Notes: generated from the sequence alone by a model not told the origin. Positions 18,835-28,304 are shown, numbered from the stretch's first letter. The stretch is DNA of 64,000 bases from a beta proteobacterium MWH-UniP1 (GCA_036362785.1 CP143625.1:1551401-1615400); one strand, 5' to 3'. Numbers and translations: made by a program.

Positions 18835-19748
18835 AGTTTTACGCAGCCGGGCAGATCCACCGACAAAATGGTTTTACGCAGGGCTTCAATGGCCTGGGTG
18901 CGCGTGAACGATTTGCGCCACGCAAGCAAGACCCGCCGATTGGGCACGGGTGCCTTAAAGGGAATAAATTTCAACAAGGGGTCGTCTTCATTGGAAATCG
19001 ACATCTTGGGAAGCACGGTCACACCCAGGCCCTCGGCCACCATGTGGCGGATGGTTTCAAGCGAGCTTCCTTCGACAGTTTTTTGAATGCCAGCAGAGTT
19101 GGCTGAAAAACGCGCCGCTTCGGGGCAGACTTCGAGCACTTGGTCGCGAAAGCAGTGGCCAATACCAAGCAACAACATGGTTTCCTGTTTCAGGTCGACC
19201 GATGCGATGGATGATTTCTGGGCCCACGGGTGTTTTCTTGGCACGGCCACCACAAAGTCTTCGTCGTAAAGCGGTGCGGTCTCTAAGCCAGAATCATCAA
19301 AGGGTTCCGCTAAAACGGCCACATCAAGATCACCGGTGCGCATCATTTCCAACAGACGCACTGTAAAGTTTTCCTGCAAGATCATCGGCATCTCGGGATG
19401 CTGATCAATCATGGATTTGATAATGCGCGGCAAAAGATAAGGACCAATGGTGTAGATCACACCAAGCCGCAGAGCGCCCCGCAGCGGATCCCTTCCGTGA
19501 TCGGCCACTTCTCTAAGTTGACTGGCCGCATCCAAGACACGTTGGGCCTGCTGCACAATCTCTTCGCCAATTGGCGTGAGTGTGATTTCAGTGCCGCCGC
19601 GCTCAAAAATCATGACGCCCAATTCGGACTCGAGCTTTTTGACACTGACCGATAACGTGGGCTGGCTGACAAAGCAGGCGTCGGCCGCGCGGCCAAAATG
19701 CTTTTCACGCGCCACCGCAACGATGTACCGAAGTTCTGTCAGAGTCAT
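18831..19748 (-). CDS. oxyR: Hydrogen peroxide-responsive regulator OxyR (LysR family)
   Basis: LysR-type activator that senses peroxide through a disulfide. The N-terminal winged HTH (about 1-60) is MTLTELRYIVAVA...FGRAADACFVSQPTLSVSVKKLE. The sensor domain holds two Cys nine residues apart in GHCFRDQVLEVCPE, matching C199/C208 of E. coli OxyR. That pair makes OxyR more likely than a generic LysR. The open frame extends to 19781, but ATG at 19748 begins exactly at the family start and lies just after the recG stop. recG-oxyR adjacency is common in Burkholderiales; the oxyR-cysM 4-base overlap is less usual. Confidence 0.92.
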   Translation of the reverse strand: MTLTELRYIVAVAREKHFGRAADACFVSQPTLSVSVKKLESELGVMIFERGGTEITLTPIGEEIVQQAQRVLDAASQLREVADHGRDPLRGALRLGVIYTIGPYLLPRIIKSMIDQHPEMPMILQENFTVRLLEMMRTGDLDVAVLAEPFDDSGLETAPLYDEDFVVAVPRKHPWAQKSSIASVDLKQETMLLLGIGHCFRDQVLEVCPEAARFSANSAGIQKTVEGSSLETIRHMVAEGLGVTVLPKMSISNEDDPLLKFIPFKAPVPNRRVLLAWRKSFTRTQAIEALRKTILSVDLPGCVKL

Positions 19749-19749
19749 G

Positions 19750-21915
19750 TCATCCGCTTGCCAAAAGTGATTCTTTTCCAAAGGCCCAACGATCTACCAG
19801 GGCATCCAGAGCCCCCGCTGGGGCCCCGCCCGCCACTGGCCCCTTGCGGGACCCTTCGGCAGCCATCAATTTTGCCGCAAATGCGACAGCTTTCTCGACC
19901 AACAAGACATCTTTCTCAAGATCGCTGTAGCGCAAAGAGGGCACCCCCGACTGCCGCACCCCCAGAAACTCTCCCGGCCCCCGCAGGGCCAGATCCCGCC
20001 TTGCCACCTCAAAACCATCATCGGTCTCATACAGGGTCTTCAGACGCTCTTTGGCAAGATCAGACAAGGGCTCATCAAACAGCAGGATGCAAGTGCTTTG
20101 CTCCGAACCCCGGCCAATTCGGCCACGAAGCTGATGCAACTGGGCCAGGCCAAAACGCTCAGCGTGTTCAATCACCATGAGTGTGGCCTTGGGCACATCC
20201 ACGCCAACTTCAATCACCGTTGTAGCTAACAAGAGACGGGACTCCCCGCGGCTAAAGGATTGCATGGCCGCCTGCTTGTCTTCAGCACTCATGCGGCCAT
20301 GGACCACCGCCAATTGATCGCCAAAAAGTGGCTCCAGCCAAGCCTTTGCGGTTTCAATCGCCTGCAAGGCAGACTCTTTGCCCTCGCGCTCCGCCTTGGA
20401 AGTCGACAGCACGGTGTCAGACACCATCGCGGTGTCTGACACCGTGGGGAACTCCTTGCCTGGCTCGTCGGAAGCCGCCTCGATCACGGGGCAGACCCAA
20501 TAGGCCTGGCCACCCTGTGCCAGAAAATCACGGAGCCGGTCAGCAAGTTCTTCGCGCCGACTAGATGACATCAACTTGGTGATGATCGGCTGTCGATTGG
20601 GTGGCCGCTCATCCAAAACTGAAACATCTAGATCGGCAAGATAGGTCATGGCCAGGCTACGTGGAATGGGCGTGGCCGACATGCCCAAGACATGCGGCAC
20701 ACGGCCAGCATGCGCACCTTGACCACGTAGTGCCAAACGTTGCCCAACACCAAAGCGGTGCTGCTCATCTACCACCACCATAGAGAGCCGATCAAAGCCC
20801 ACATCTTTTTGAATCAAGGCATGGGTTCCCACAACAATCGGGATTTCACCGCTCGCAATTCTCTCCAACATTGTGCGCCGCTGCCTTGCCGGCAGGCCAC
20901 CTTTGAGCAAGACCACCTCTGTGCCCAAAGCCGAAAACCAATCGTTAAATTTCTGAAACAACTGTGCTGCCAGAATTTCAGTGGGCGCCATGACCGCCAC
21001 CTGACCACCAGAGCCCACAGCAAGCGCTGCCGCCAATGCGGCAATCACGGTCTTGCCGCTGCCCACATCGCCCTGGAGTAAGCGCTGCATGGGCTGGGCT
21101 GATTGCATGTCGTTACTGATTTCCGCCCAGACCCGCTCCTGGGCCTTGGTGAGAGAGAAAGGCAAATGCTTGCGAAGCCCCTTGACCAACTGATCATTGC
21201 TCAACGATTCAGCGGACTCATTACGCCGCAGACGACGGGCACGCCGCATGACCACCTGTTGTGCCACCAACTCGTCAAACCGGATGCGATCCCATGCGGG
21301 CCCCTCTCGGCGAACGATCTGCTCTAAAAGACCGCTTGATTCTGAATCGGCTGGCGGTTCATGCAGCAGCCGAATGGCCTGGGGGAGTGGCATCAGCCCA
21401 AACGCTTTCAATTGATCTGTCGTCAGCCACTCTGTTGGCATGGCAACACTTGCTGCACGGGCCACCGCACGCCGTAAGTTCAACTGCGAAAGCCCCGCAG
21501 TCGTGGGGTACACCGGTACCAGTGGCTGCTGGCCAATCACTTCTGTGGTGAGCCAACCCGATCGAATACGGGGGTGAATAAATTCAATGCCTGCCAACGA
21601 CTTGCGTGCATCACCCAAGACGCGAATCTTGTGGCCCACGGGAAAGGCGTTTTTCTGTGCGTCTTTGAAATAAATAAATCTAAGAATCGCACTACCGGTG
21701 TCGTCTTCAACTTCAACCACCAACATTCGCCGGGGCCGAAAGACAATGCGGGCCGATACTACCGTGACCTGGACCTGTGCAAACTGCCCCGGTACGACTT
21801 GGTTAAGCGTCAAGACCTGCGATTCGTTTTCATACCGCAGTGGAAAGTGCAGCAGCAGATCCACCCAACGGGTGATGCCAAGTTTCTGGATACCCTGGGG
21901 GAGCGCTGCTGACAA
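19750..21915 (-). CDS. recG: ATP-dependent DNA helicase RecG
   Basis: Branch-migrating helicase that remodels stalled replication forks. The 721 residues comprise an N-terminal wedge/OB domain (about 1-250), then a superfamily 2 motor with Walker A QGDVGSGKTVIAA, the DEQH box VVVDEQHRFGVGQR, GMSATPIPRS and the motif VI LHQLRGRIGRG. It is slightly longer than E. coli RecG (693). Part of the excess is TVSDTAMVSDTV, encoded by two palindromic repeats in a loop between WVCPVIEA and VVHGRM. Its stop lies one base from the oxyR start, and its start directly follows the ridA stop. Confidence 0.94.
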   Translation of the reverse strand: MSAALPQGIQKLGITRWVDLLLHFPLRYENESQVLTLNQVVPGQFAQVQVTVVSARIVFRPRRMLVVEVEDDTGSAILRFIYFKDAQKNAFPVGHKIRVLGDARKSLAGIEFIHPRIRSGWLTTEVIGQQPLVPVYPTTAGLSQLNLRRAVARAASVAMPTEWLTTDQLKAFGLMPLPQAIRLLHEPPADSESSGLLEQIVRREGPAWDRIRFDELVAQQVVMRRARRLRRNESAESLSNDQLVKGLRKHLPFSLTKAQERVWAEISNDMQSAQPMQRLLQGDVGSGKTVIAALAAALAVGSGGQVAVMAPTEILAAQLFQKFNDWFSALGTEVVLLKGGLPARQRRTMLERIASGEIPIVVGTHALIQKDVGFDRLSMVVVDEQHRFGVGQRLALRGQGAHAGRVPHVLGMSATPIPRSLAMTYLADLDVSVLDERPPNRQPIITKLMSSSRREELADRLRDFLAQGGQAYWVCPVIEAASDEPGKEFPTVSDTAMVSDTVLSTSKAEREGKESALQAIETAKAWLEPLFGDQLAVVHGRMSAEDKQAAMQSFSRGESRLLLATTVIEVGVDVPKATLMVIEHAERFGLAQLHQLRGRIGRGSEQSTCILLFDEPLSDLAKERLKTLYETDDGFEVARRDLALRGPGEFLGVRQSGVPSLRYSDLEKDVLLVEKAVAFAAKLMAAEGSRKGPVAGGAPAGALDALVDRWAFGKESLLASG
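20413..20443. repeat. Pair of 13-base palindromes inside recG
   Basis: GGTGTCAGACACC (20413-20425) and GGTGTCTGACACC (20431-20443) are separated by 5 bases. They are the same unit as in the rlmD 3' end. In recG they are read in frame as two VSDT blocks within a variable loop of the helicase domain. Confidence 0.8.
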
Positions 21916-22311
21916 TTACGACAAGACCATTATGGCTTCGGCTTCAAACGCCACACCACGGGGCAGACTGGCCACGCCCACTGCAGCACGTGCCGGATAA
22001 GGTTGCGTGAAATACTCCGCCATGATTTCGTTCACCTTGGCAAAGTGGCCAAGATCCGTCAGGTAGAGATTGAGCTTCACCACGTTGTTCAGCGACCCAC
22101 CGGCGGCCTTGGCCACTGCGGCCAGATTTTTAAACGCCTGATGAATTTGCTGGGCCACACCATCGGGCGAGTTATCCCCCACCACCTGCATGGTGACGGG
22201 GTCCAAAGGGATCTGGCCAGAAAGCCACACGGTGTTGCCAACCGCCACGGCCTGGGAATAAGTGCCGATCGCCTGTGGTGCCTGATCGGTTGCGATAATT
22301 TTCTTTTGCAT
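21916..22311 (-). CDS. ridA: RidA family reactive intermediate/imine deaminase
   Basis: Hydrolyses reactive enamine/imine intermediates released by PLP enzymes. The short trimeric protein has the family hallmarks IGTYSQAV near the N terminus, [10 protein letters not shown], and the C-terminal [21 protein letters not shown] with the catalytic Arg. ATG at 22311 has GGA upstream and gives 131 residues; TTG at 22323 is the outer alternative. Its stop abuts the recG start. Confidence 0.92.
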   Translation of the reverse strand: MQKKIIATDQAPQAIGTYSQAVAVGNTVWLSGQIPLDPVTMQVVGDNSPDGVAQQIHQAFKNLAAVAKAAGGSLNNVVKLNLYLTDLGHFAKVNEIMAEYFTQPYPARAAVGVASLPRGVAFEAEAIMVLS

Positions 22312-22356
22312 AAGAGTTTCCAAAAATAGTGTTTTCTATCAACAAGATTCGACGTT

Positions 22357-22944
22357 TTAACTTGCCAAGACCAGCGGCCGCACGCCAATCAACCAGGCAT
22401 GCCCCTGGAACACAAACCAGGCCCATACGCCAGCCCCGACCACAACAGTAATGAGTGTGCTGAGCAATTTACCCTTGGGCCGGACCACGCCTTCACGCTG
22501 ATCACGCTGACGCGCCGCACGAAAACTCAGGACCGCCCAAATCAACAAAACACCAAACAGAATCAGATCAGCCAGGTTGCCATTGGCCAGCAGGTGGGAA
22601 AAGGCCCAAATCTTGACCGACACCACCATGGGGTGACCAATCTTGGCCTTGATCCCATTGCCTGGCACATAGGCCGCAATCAGCAAAATGAACGCAATCA
22701 GCATCAGTAAAGACACCAGATGCGAGATCCAAAACGGGGGCTGCCACAAGATGACCGGTGCCTGCCGGGCCAGGCCATACCCCATCACGATCAGTACAAA
22801 GCCAACCAAGGAGATCACCGAGTTCAGGCCCTTCCATGGCATCTCACCAAGACGGGCCACCATCTGACTGCGCCAACCGTCAGCAAAGATTCGCAACGAA
22901 TGCGCACCAACAAAAATAATCAAACCAAGAATCAGATAGGTCAT
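22357..22944 (-). CDS. NnrU family membrane protein
   Basis: Inner-membrane protein of 195 residues with about six transmembrane helices. The N terminus LILGLIIFVGAHSLRIFADGWR and the segment HPMVVSVKIWAFSHLLANG are typical of NnrU, a family first named near nitric-oxide-reductase genes and related to NnrU/isoprenylcysteine-methyltransferase-like folds. No denitrification genes are visible here, so the role is unknown. It follows the CoA-transferase gene by 22 bases, so it may share its transcript. Confidence 0.85.
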   Translation of the reverse strand: MTYLILGLIIFVGAHSLRIFADGWRSQMVARLGEMPWKGLNSVISLVGFVLIVMGYGLARQAPVILWQPPFWISHLVSLLMLIAFILLIAAYVPGNGIKAKIGHPMVVSVKIWAFSHLLANGNLADLILFGVLLIWAVLSFRAARQRDQREGVVRPKGKLLSTLITVVVGAGVWAWFVFQGHAWLIGVRPLVLAS

Positions 22945-22966
22945 AAGACTTCCTTAAAAAAGATAA

Positions 22967-24196
22967 CTAAGACTTCAGTTTAACGATACCGTCACGCGAC
23001 AGCGTTTCGATCTGCGCCTGGCCATACCCCAGGCTTTGTAACAGCTCAACCGTATGTTCCCCCAGAAATGGCGGCTCTAGCCGCACACCCAGGCGTTGCC
23101 CATCCATGACCAAGGGTAATAAGGGCGAGAGCCCCTGGGTTGTGTCCGTCTGCGGATCCGGGATGCGGACCCTGGACAGACCACCCGTGGCAAGAAGATG
23201 GGGATCTTCTAACAACTCGTGGGGTTTGCTAATTGGTGCATAAGGCAGCCCTTTGGCCTCGAATCGATCGGCAAGCGCTTTGGCAGAGTATGCGGCTAGC
23301 CGGCTGCGCAAATCAGGGATTAGCCAATCGCGGGCCTTGACCCGCTGATTGTTCGTTTCAATGCGAGCGTCTGCCAAGAGATCTTGAAAATCAAATTCTT
23401 GGCAGAAGATTTTCCAGCTGGTGTCGGTCACCACCGCCAGAAAAATCTGCTCACCGTCTTTCACTGTAAATACATCGTAAATGCCCCAGGCCGATATCCG
23501 GCTGGGCATGGGCGCTGCGGGTTTTCCAGTCACCGCGTACTGCATCATGTGCTGGCCAATCAAAAAGATATTGTTTTCAAAGAGCGCACTCTGCACTTCC
23601 TGACCCCTGCCCGTGATGTCACGACTCCGCAAGGCGGCAATGGCACCCAGCGCTGCAAAAATTCCGCCCATCATGTCGTTCACCGAAGCGCCTGCCCGCA
23701 GTGGCTGGCCCACAGGGCCAGTCATGTAGGCCAGGCCACCCATCATCTGCACCACCTCATCGAGTGCGGTGCGATGCTCATAAGGGCCAGGTAAAAAACC
23801 CTTCATGGAGACATAAATGAGTCGCGGATGATCTTTCGAGAGCTCGGCATAACCAAAACCCAGCTTCTCAATCGTGCCGGGCTTGAAATTCTCGGAAACG
23901 ATATCGGCAGTCGCAATCAGTTCTTTTGCGATGCGCTTGCCAGCGTCTGTTTTGAGATCCAGTGCGATACTTTTTTTGTTTCGGTTGTAGTTGGGGAAAA
24001 ACCCCGCACCAGAGCCCAACAAATGCCGTGTGTTATCGCCTGCAATCGGTTCAATTTTGATGACCTCGGCCCCAAGATCACCCAACACCATGCCGCAGGT
24101 TGGCCCCATCACCATGTGGGTGAACTCCACCACCCGAACACCTGCCAACGGCAGTGCCTCAGACTGATTTTCAGGCGCGCCAGAACTAGCCGGCAT
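22967..24196 (-). CDS. CaiB/BaiF family (class III) CoA-transferase
   Basis: Formyl-CoA-transferase-fold enzyme that moves CoA between carboxylic acids. Seen: GVRVVEFTHMVMGPTCGM at the N terminus, GAEVIKIEP, the NRNKKSIALDLK strip, and SVNDMMGG, where the Asp corresponds to the catalytic residue of formyl-CoA transferase. The frame is open to 24283, but ATG at 24196 starts MPASSGAPEN, overlaps the lyase gene by 11 bases and gives 409 residues. Pairing with an HMG-CoA-lyase-like gene suggests that the transferase activates a substrate such as an itaconate- or methylglutarate-type acid, which the lyase then cleaves. That substrate is inference. Confidence 0.85.
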   Translation of the reverse strand: MPASSGAPENQSEALPLAGVRVVEFTHMVMGPTCGMVLGDLGAEVIKIEPIAGDNTRHLLGSGAGFFPNYNRNKKSIALDLKTDAGKRIAKELIATADIVSENFKPGTIEKLGFGYAELSKDHPRLIYVSMKGFLPGPYEHRTALDEVVQMMGGLAYMTGPVGQPLRAGASVNDMMGGIFAALGAIAALRSRDITGRGQEVQSALFENNIFLIGQHMMQYAVTGKPAAPMPSRISAWGIYDVFTVKDGEQIFLAVVTDTSWKIFCQEFDFQDLLADARIETNNQRVKARDWLIPDLRSRLAAYSAKALADRFEAKGLPYAPISKPHELLEDPHLLATGGLSRVRIPDPQTDTTQGLSPLLPLVMDGQRLGVRLEPPFLGEHTVELLQSLGYGQAQIETLSRDGIVKLKS

Positions 24197-25103
24197 GGGC
24201 AAACCCCTTGGGTAATCCAGCGGCCGGCAACATGCCATAGGTCGGCTCATCGGGCAGGCCACGCGCAAACACATCACGGGCAAGCATCAGTTTTTCGAGA
24301 TCAACACCCGTGGAAATTCCCATCGACTCGAACATGAACACTAAGTCTTCGGTGACCACATTGCCCGACGCACCCGGTGCAAATGGACAGCCGCCGATGC
24401 CGCCCATAGAACTATCAAAAATACGAATGCCCGCCTGATAGGCTGCGAGCGCATTGGCCAGGCCAAGGCCGCGAGTGTTGTGCAGATGGGCACTGGTGCA
24501 ACGCTCGCCAATCTCGGCGCGCAGCCGCTCAAACAAACGGCGGACCTGGGCTGGGTTGGCATAGCCGGTGGTATCGGCCAGGCCAATTTCCTCCACGCCC
24601 AATTCCACTAACTGGCTTGCCAGCCGCGAGACCGTGTCTTCTGACACAGGACCAGCAATCGAACAGCCAAAAGCTGTCGATAAACTCGTTTCAATCTGAA
24701 CATGCGGATACTGGTCTTGACGCAGAGCCAAGATGGCAGCAACTTCATCCAGCATCTGGGCATGGGTTTTTCGAACATTGGATAGCGAATGGGCCTCGCT
24801 TGCCGAAAACGGAATAGTGATCTTGTCAACGCCAGAGGCAAAGGCTGCCGCTGCGCCCTTGACGTTGGGCACGAGTGCAGTCACCAAAAGATCTGGCAGG
24901 CCCTTCGCATAGGCCACAACTTGCGCAGCGTCGGCCATCTGGGGCAGCAGCTTTGCCGGAACAAAAGAGGCCACTTCAATTTCGCGCAGGCCTGCATCGG
25001 CCAGGCTTTTGATCCAGGCACATTTGTCCTGCGTGGCCATGGTGCGCGCAATCGACTGCAGCCCATCACGCGGCCCCACTTCACTAATTAATACTTCTGG
25101 CAT
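24186..25103 (-). CDS. Hydroxymethylglutaryl-CoA lyase family protein
   Basis: TIM-barrel metal-dependent lyase of the DRE-TIM family, which cleaves 3-hydroxy-3-methylglutaryl-CoA or a close analogue to acetyl-CoA and an oxo acid. The 305-residue product has EVGPRDGLQ (metal Asp), the AHLHNTRGLGLAN metal-His pair, and the active-site Cys loop GIGGCPFAPGASGN with VVTEDLV. These fit HMG-CoA lyase well. ATG at 25103 is preferred to TTG at 25109. It is cotranscribed with a CoA-transferase, so citramalyl-type substrates are possible too. Confidence 0.87.
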   Translation of the reverse strand: MPEVLISEVGPRDGLQSIARTMATQDKCAWIKSLADAGLREIEVASFVPAKLLPQMADAAQVVAYAKGLPDLLVTALVPNVKGAAAAFASGVDKITIPFSASEAHSLSNVRKTHAQMLDEVAAILALRQDQYPHVQIETSLSTAFGCSIAGPVSEDTVSRLASQLVELGVEEIGLADTTGYANPAQVRRLFERLRAEIGERCTSAHLHNTRGLGLANALAAYQAGIRIFDSSMGGIGGCPFAPGASGNVVTEDLVFMFESMGISTGVDLEKLMLARDVFARGLPDEPTYGMLPAAGLPKGFAHAG

Positions 25104-25161
25104 GGCCAAGACCCCATGGTTCGTCGATCACTTACGTTTTAAAAAATACGCAACAGAGAAA

Positions 25162-26658
25162 TTATGACCCGTCTTTGGGGGGCGGGTTCTGCGGGGTGCC
25201 CGGCATACGCTTTACCGGCTGCCAGCGATCCATGCCAATGATGCCCTGGGACCAGAATCGCGGCTGCAGATGTCCCGAAACACCTGAAAACACAAACTGA
25301 ACCATCCGAGTATTCAGGTGGGGCAGATCCGACACCACACGGTGGCCCAATACCCCAAGGCTGGCCCACAGCAGTGTTAGTGCCAGCCCTTTCTGCAAAC
25401 GAGAAGGGGGTGATGACAACACGCCTTTGGGCCAATGCAAGGCCAAACACCAGCCTGAAATAATGGCTAACCAGAGCTGGGTATAGGGCATGACCAACAC
25501 ACCATCGACCAGGCTCTGCGTGAGCGACGCCACCAAGGCAGCAGCCACGCCCACACGAAGCACGGATGTGTCTGACTGCGAAGCGCTTTCCACACGAATT
25601 CTTCGAAACACTGCGATTGCTGCCGTGGTGATGAGGCCAAGTAGAGCAATCGCAGAAGGCAGACCCCACTCGGCCGCCCACTGCAGAATCGACTGGTGTG
25701 GGTGGGTCGCGTTGTTGTTGATTACATCGGCAAAGTGCATGGGGCCATTGCCCAGAAGTGGGTTGGACACCATCAAATCAATGGCCTGCTGCCAGATGAC
25801 TTCCCGGCCAGACAGCGATGTGGTGAGCCGTGTGGCTGCATGACCAGACACTTCAGTGGACCACTGCTTCGGGATGACCGTAAACAGCCACCAATACAGC
25901 AAGAGACCAATGATCACGGCCAGGGCTTGAACAACCACCCAACGGCGCGCATTACTGCCCAGCCACAGCATTATCAAAATAGCCGTACCAATACCCAGCC
26001 AAGTGCCGCGTGTGCCGCAGGCAATTGCCAATAACCACCACAGCGCGAGCAAGACAAAGGCAGGGGCAGCGTAACGGCGCAGCCGATCTTTACTCATCAC
26101 CGCCACAGCAAGCATTGGCAGCGTGAGCGAGACGAATTGGCCAAAGAACCGCGGGTTGGAAAACCCAGTAAAAATATCGTGCACATTCAGCGCACGATCA
26201 CCACGGACAATCAGGCCGGCGTAAGTCGCCAAATCACGCGATGTCAGCGCAGCACAAATCAGGCATATCAGGCCCAGAATTCCATAGTCCACCCATTGCG
26301 GACTTGCGCGGCGAGCCAGGGCTATCGCATAGGCCAGACCCATCAAAGCAAAAAATAAGCCCCACTCGACCAAGGCCCAGATTGGCTGCCGCGATAGCGC
26401 AGCAGACAGTAGACCAACTACCGCAATCGCCAAGACAACGAAAAAGGTTTTGCGGGGCAGCGATGGGAAAGTTGCCGATGGCCGCAGGGCGTAAATAGTC
26501 AGGCCGAGTGCCGCCAACCCAAGGATCAGTATTTCGCCAACACGCTGGCTGTCATGCCAAAACAGTGTGATTTGAAAACGCCAGAGCGGCAGCACAAAGC
26601 AGAGTGCCGCAATGAGTAGCCCAAAAAGATAAAAGATCCAATCGCGGCGCGTTAGCAA
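25162..26658 (-). CDS. O-antigen ligase / Wzy_C family membrane protein
   Basis: Polytopic inner-membrane protein of 498 residues with about 11 hydrophobic segments. A large periplasmic loop (about 270-330) contains LTTSLSGREVIWQQAI and the HPHQSILQWAAEWG motif, where the His and flanking residues are hallmarks of Wzy_C proteins. Candidate roles are lipid A-core:O-antigen ligation, O-unit polymerisation, or PglL-type pilin glycosylation; sequence alone does not separate them. No other O-antigen genes are nearby. The gene is followed upstream by tRNA-Thr. Confidence 0.8.
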   Translation of the reverse strand: MLTRRDWIFYLFGLLIAALCFVLPLWRFQITLFWHDSQRVGEILILGLAALGLTIYALRPSATFPSLPRKTFFVVLAIAVVGLLSAALSRQPIWALVEWGLFFALMGLAYAIALARRASPQWVDYGILGLICLICAALTSRDLATYAGLIVRGDRALNVHDIFTGFSNPRFFGQFVSLTLPMLAVAVMSKDRLRRYAAPAFVLLALWWLLAIACGTRGTWLGIGTAILIMLWLGSNARRWVVVQALAVIIGLLLYWWLFTVIPKQWSTEVSGHAATRLTTSLSGREVIWQQAIDLMVSNPLLGNGPMHFADVINNNATHPHQSILQWAAEWGLPSAIALLGLITTAAIAVFRRIRVESASQSDTSVLRVGVAAALVASLTQSLVDGVLVMPYTQLWLAIISGWCLALHWPKGVLSSPPSRLQKGLALTLLWASLGVLGHRVVSDLPHLNTRMVQFVFSGVSGHLQPRFWSQGIIGMDRWQPVKRMPGTPQNPPPKDGS

Positions 26659-26677
26659 GGATTGACCTTTAGAAAAG

Positions 26678-26753
26678 TGGTGCCGATGAGAGGAGTCGAA
26701 CCCCCGACCTTCGCATTACGAATGCGCTGCTCTACCAACTGAGCTACATCGGC
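26678..26753 (-). tRNA. tRNA-Thr (anticodon CGU)
   Basis: On the minus strand the acceptor GCCGATG pairs with CATCGGC. The D arm is GCTC...GAGC, the anticodon loop TTCGTAA gives anticodon CGT, the T arm is GGGGG-TTCGACT-CCTCT, and the discriminator A is followed by an encoded CCA. Confidence 0.96.
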
Positions 26754-26797
26754 CTGGCCAAATTCATGGCGTTTTGGGGCCAGGAGCGCCCCGGAAA

Positions 26798-26840
26798 GCC
26801 GGCAAGTTTAAATCAAACCCCGAAATAAATCCTTGCCGGC
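26798..26840 (-). terminator. Long-loop hairpin downstream of ispH
   Basis: GCCGGCAAG (26798-26806) and CTTGCCGGC (26832-26840) are perfect 9-base inverted repeats around a 25-base AT-rich loop. They lie just after the ispH stop. On the minus strand the stem is followed by TTTCC. It could end the fkpB-ispH transcript before tRNA-Thr. Confidence 0.4.
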
Positions 26841-26854
26841 CCAGCGCCCGCGGG

Positions 26855-27814
26855 TTAGTTCAGGCCCTTGGGCATTGGAAACTTCACGTGCTCTTCCACG
26901 CCCGGCAGCTTGCGAACGACCGACGCACCGCACCGCTCGACCGCTGCCAATAGGCCCTGCACCAGTTCTTCCGGTGCCGAAGCACCTGCCGTGATTCCCA
27001 CCCGCTGAACGCCATCAAGCCACTCGGCCTTGAGCTCACGGGCACTACCGATCAGATAGGCAGGCACGCCAAAGCGTTCGGCCACTTCGCGCAGACGGTT
27101 GCTGTTCGAGCTCGTTGGGCTGCCAACAACCAAGACCAGATCGACCTCTTTGGCCAAGGCCTTGACCGCATCCTGGCGGTTCTGGGTGGCATAACAAATG
27201 TCACTTTTCTTGGGCGCCTGAATACCGGGGAATTTCTTTTGCAAAGCCTGAACAATCACATCGGTGTCATCTACCGAGAGCGTGGTTTGACTGACATAGG
27301 CCAGCTTTCCTGGCGTCTTCACGTTTAAGGTTTCAACGCCATCCACGTCTTCGACCAAATACATACCGCCTTCGACCTGGCCCATAGTGCCCTCTACTTC
27401 AGGGTGACCCGCATGGCCAATCATCACAATCTCATAACCCTCGGCCCGTAGTTTTTTCACTTCAATGTGGACCTTGGTCACCAGCGGGCAAGTGGCATCA
27501 AAGACTTCAAGTTGTCGCTCGCTGGCATGGTCGCGGACTTTTTTGGACACGCCGTGGGCACTCATGATGACCCGCGCACCAACGGGAACCTGTTCCAGGT
27601 CTTCGACAAACACCGCACCCTTTCGGCGCAAATCCGTGACGACATGATCGTTGTGCACAATCTCATGCCGCACGTAAATCGGCGCACCAAACTTTTCCAA
27701 GGCACGCTCGACAATATCAATCGCCCGCTCAACGCCGGCGCAAAAGCCACGGGGTTCAGCCAGCACGACTTCCTGGAGTTTTTCAAAACGAATCGGCGAT
27801 TCAGTCACGGCCAC
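26855..27814 (-). CDS. ispH: 4-hydroxy-3-methylbut-2-enyl diphosphate reductase
   Basis: Last enzyme of the MEP pathway, reducing HMBPP to IPP and DMAPP. The three cluster Cys are in [24 protein letters not shown] and ICYATQNRQ. The substrate His in HEIVHN and SAHGVS and the TSSNSNRL loop are also present. The open frame continues far upstream through fkpB. GTG at 27814 has AAGAAAGGG six bases before it, lies just past the fkpB stop and gives 319 residues, close to E. coli IspH (316), so I chose it. fkpB-ispH is a conserved pair. Confidence 0.94.
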   Translation of the reverse strand: MAVTESPIRFEKLQEVVLAEPRGFCAGVERAIDIVERALEKFGAPIYVRHEIVHNDHVVTDLRRKGAVFVEDLEQVPVGARVIMSAHGVSKKVRDHASERQLEVFDATCPLVTKVHIEVKKLRAEGYEIVMIGHAGHPEVEGTMGQVEGGMYLVEDVDGVETLNVKTPGKLAYVSQTTLSVDDTDVIVQALQKKFPGIQAPKKSDICYATQNRQDAVKALAKEVDLVLVVGSPTSSNSNRLREVAERFGVPAYLIGSARELKAEWLDGVQRVGITAGASAPEELVQGLLAAVERCGASVVRKLPGVEEHVKFPMPKGLN

Positions 27815-27827
27815 GCGATGCCCTTTC

Positions 27828-28304
27828 TTAGAGAAGACCAATGATTCGGACATCGAACCGTAGCGTCTGTCCTGCCAAGGGATGGTTGAAATCAAACACA
27901 GCCGAATTTCCTTCCCAACCCTTGAAAACGCCTGCCACACGGCCACCCGAGTCGTCTGGTGTCGGAAACTCCACGACATCCCCAGGCTCAATGGTCTCAT
28001 CTTCTTTGGCGTATTTATCCATCAGTTGTTTGCTGATTTTTTGCACCAAATCTGGGTTCCTTGGCCCGAAGCCATCGTCGGGGCCAAGTTCGTAGGAGCG
28101 CTCATCGCCCTCGTTCAAGGCAATCAGGCAACGCTCCAATGCTGGAGAGATCTGGCCCTCGCCCACCTGAATCGTGGCAGGTTTGTCAGTAAACGTATCG
28201 AAGATCACATTGCCATCGCCCAGCGTGAGTCGGAAGTGAAGCGTTACGTGGGAACCGGGCTGGATGCCGGATACGGCATTCCCGTCAATCGATGTAGGCG
28301 TCAT
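27828..28304 (-). CDS. fkpB: FKBP-type peptidyl-prolyl isomerase, FkpB/SlpA type
   Basis: Cytosolic prolyl isomerase/chaperone of 158 residues. It has the FKBP core [19 protein letters not shown] at the start and [14 protein letters not shown], with an inserted IF domain (about 70-130). The insertion makes it SlpA-like rather than a minimal FKBP. The C-terminal [16 protein letters not shown] strip is the SlpA signature. It precedes ispH as in E. coli. It is divergent from radC with a gap of only 24 bases to the outermost radC start. Confidence 0.93.
   Translation of the reverse strand: MTPTSIDGNAVSGIQPGSHVTLHFRLTLGDGNVIFDTFTDKPATIQVGEGQISPALERCLIALNEGDERSYELGPDDGFGPRNPDLVQKISKQLMDKYAKEDETIEPGDVVEFPTPDDSGGRVAGVFKGWEGNSAVFDFNHPLAGQTLRFDVRIIGLL

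Noticed and set aside
25566..25578. TGTGTCTGACTGC, resembling the GGTGTCWGACACC repeat
   Set aside because: Only one arm matches, so it is not a palindrome copy.
25139..25681. Alternative frame inside the O-antigen-ligase gene
   Set aside because: It lacks the hydrophobic periodicity of the main frame and shows no recognisable domain.
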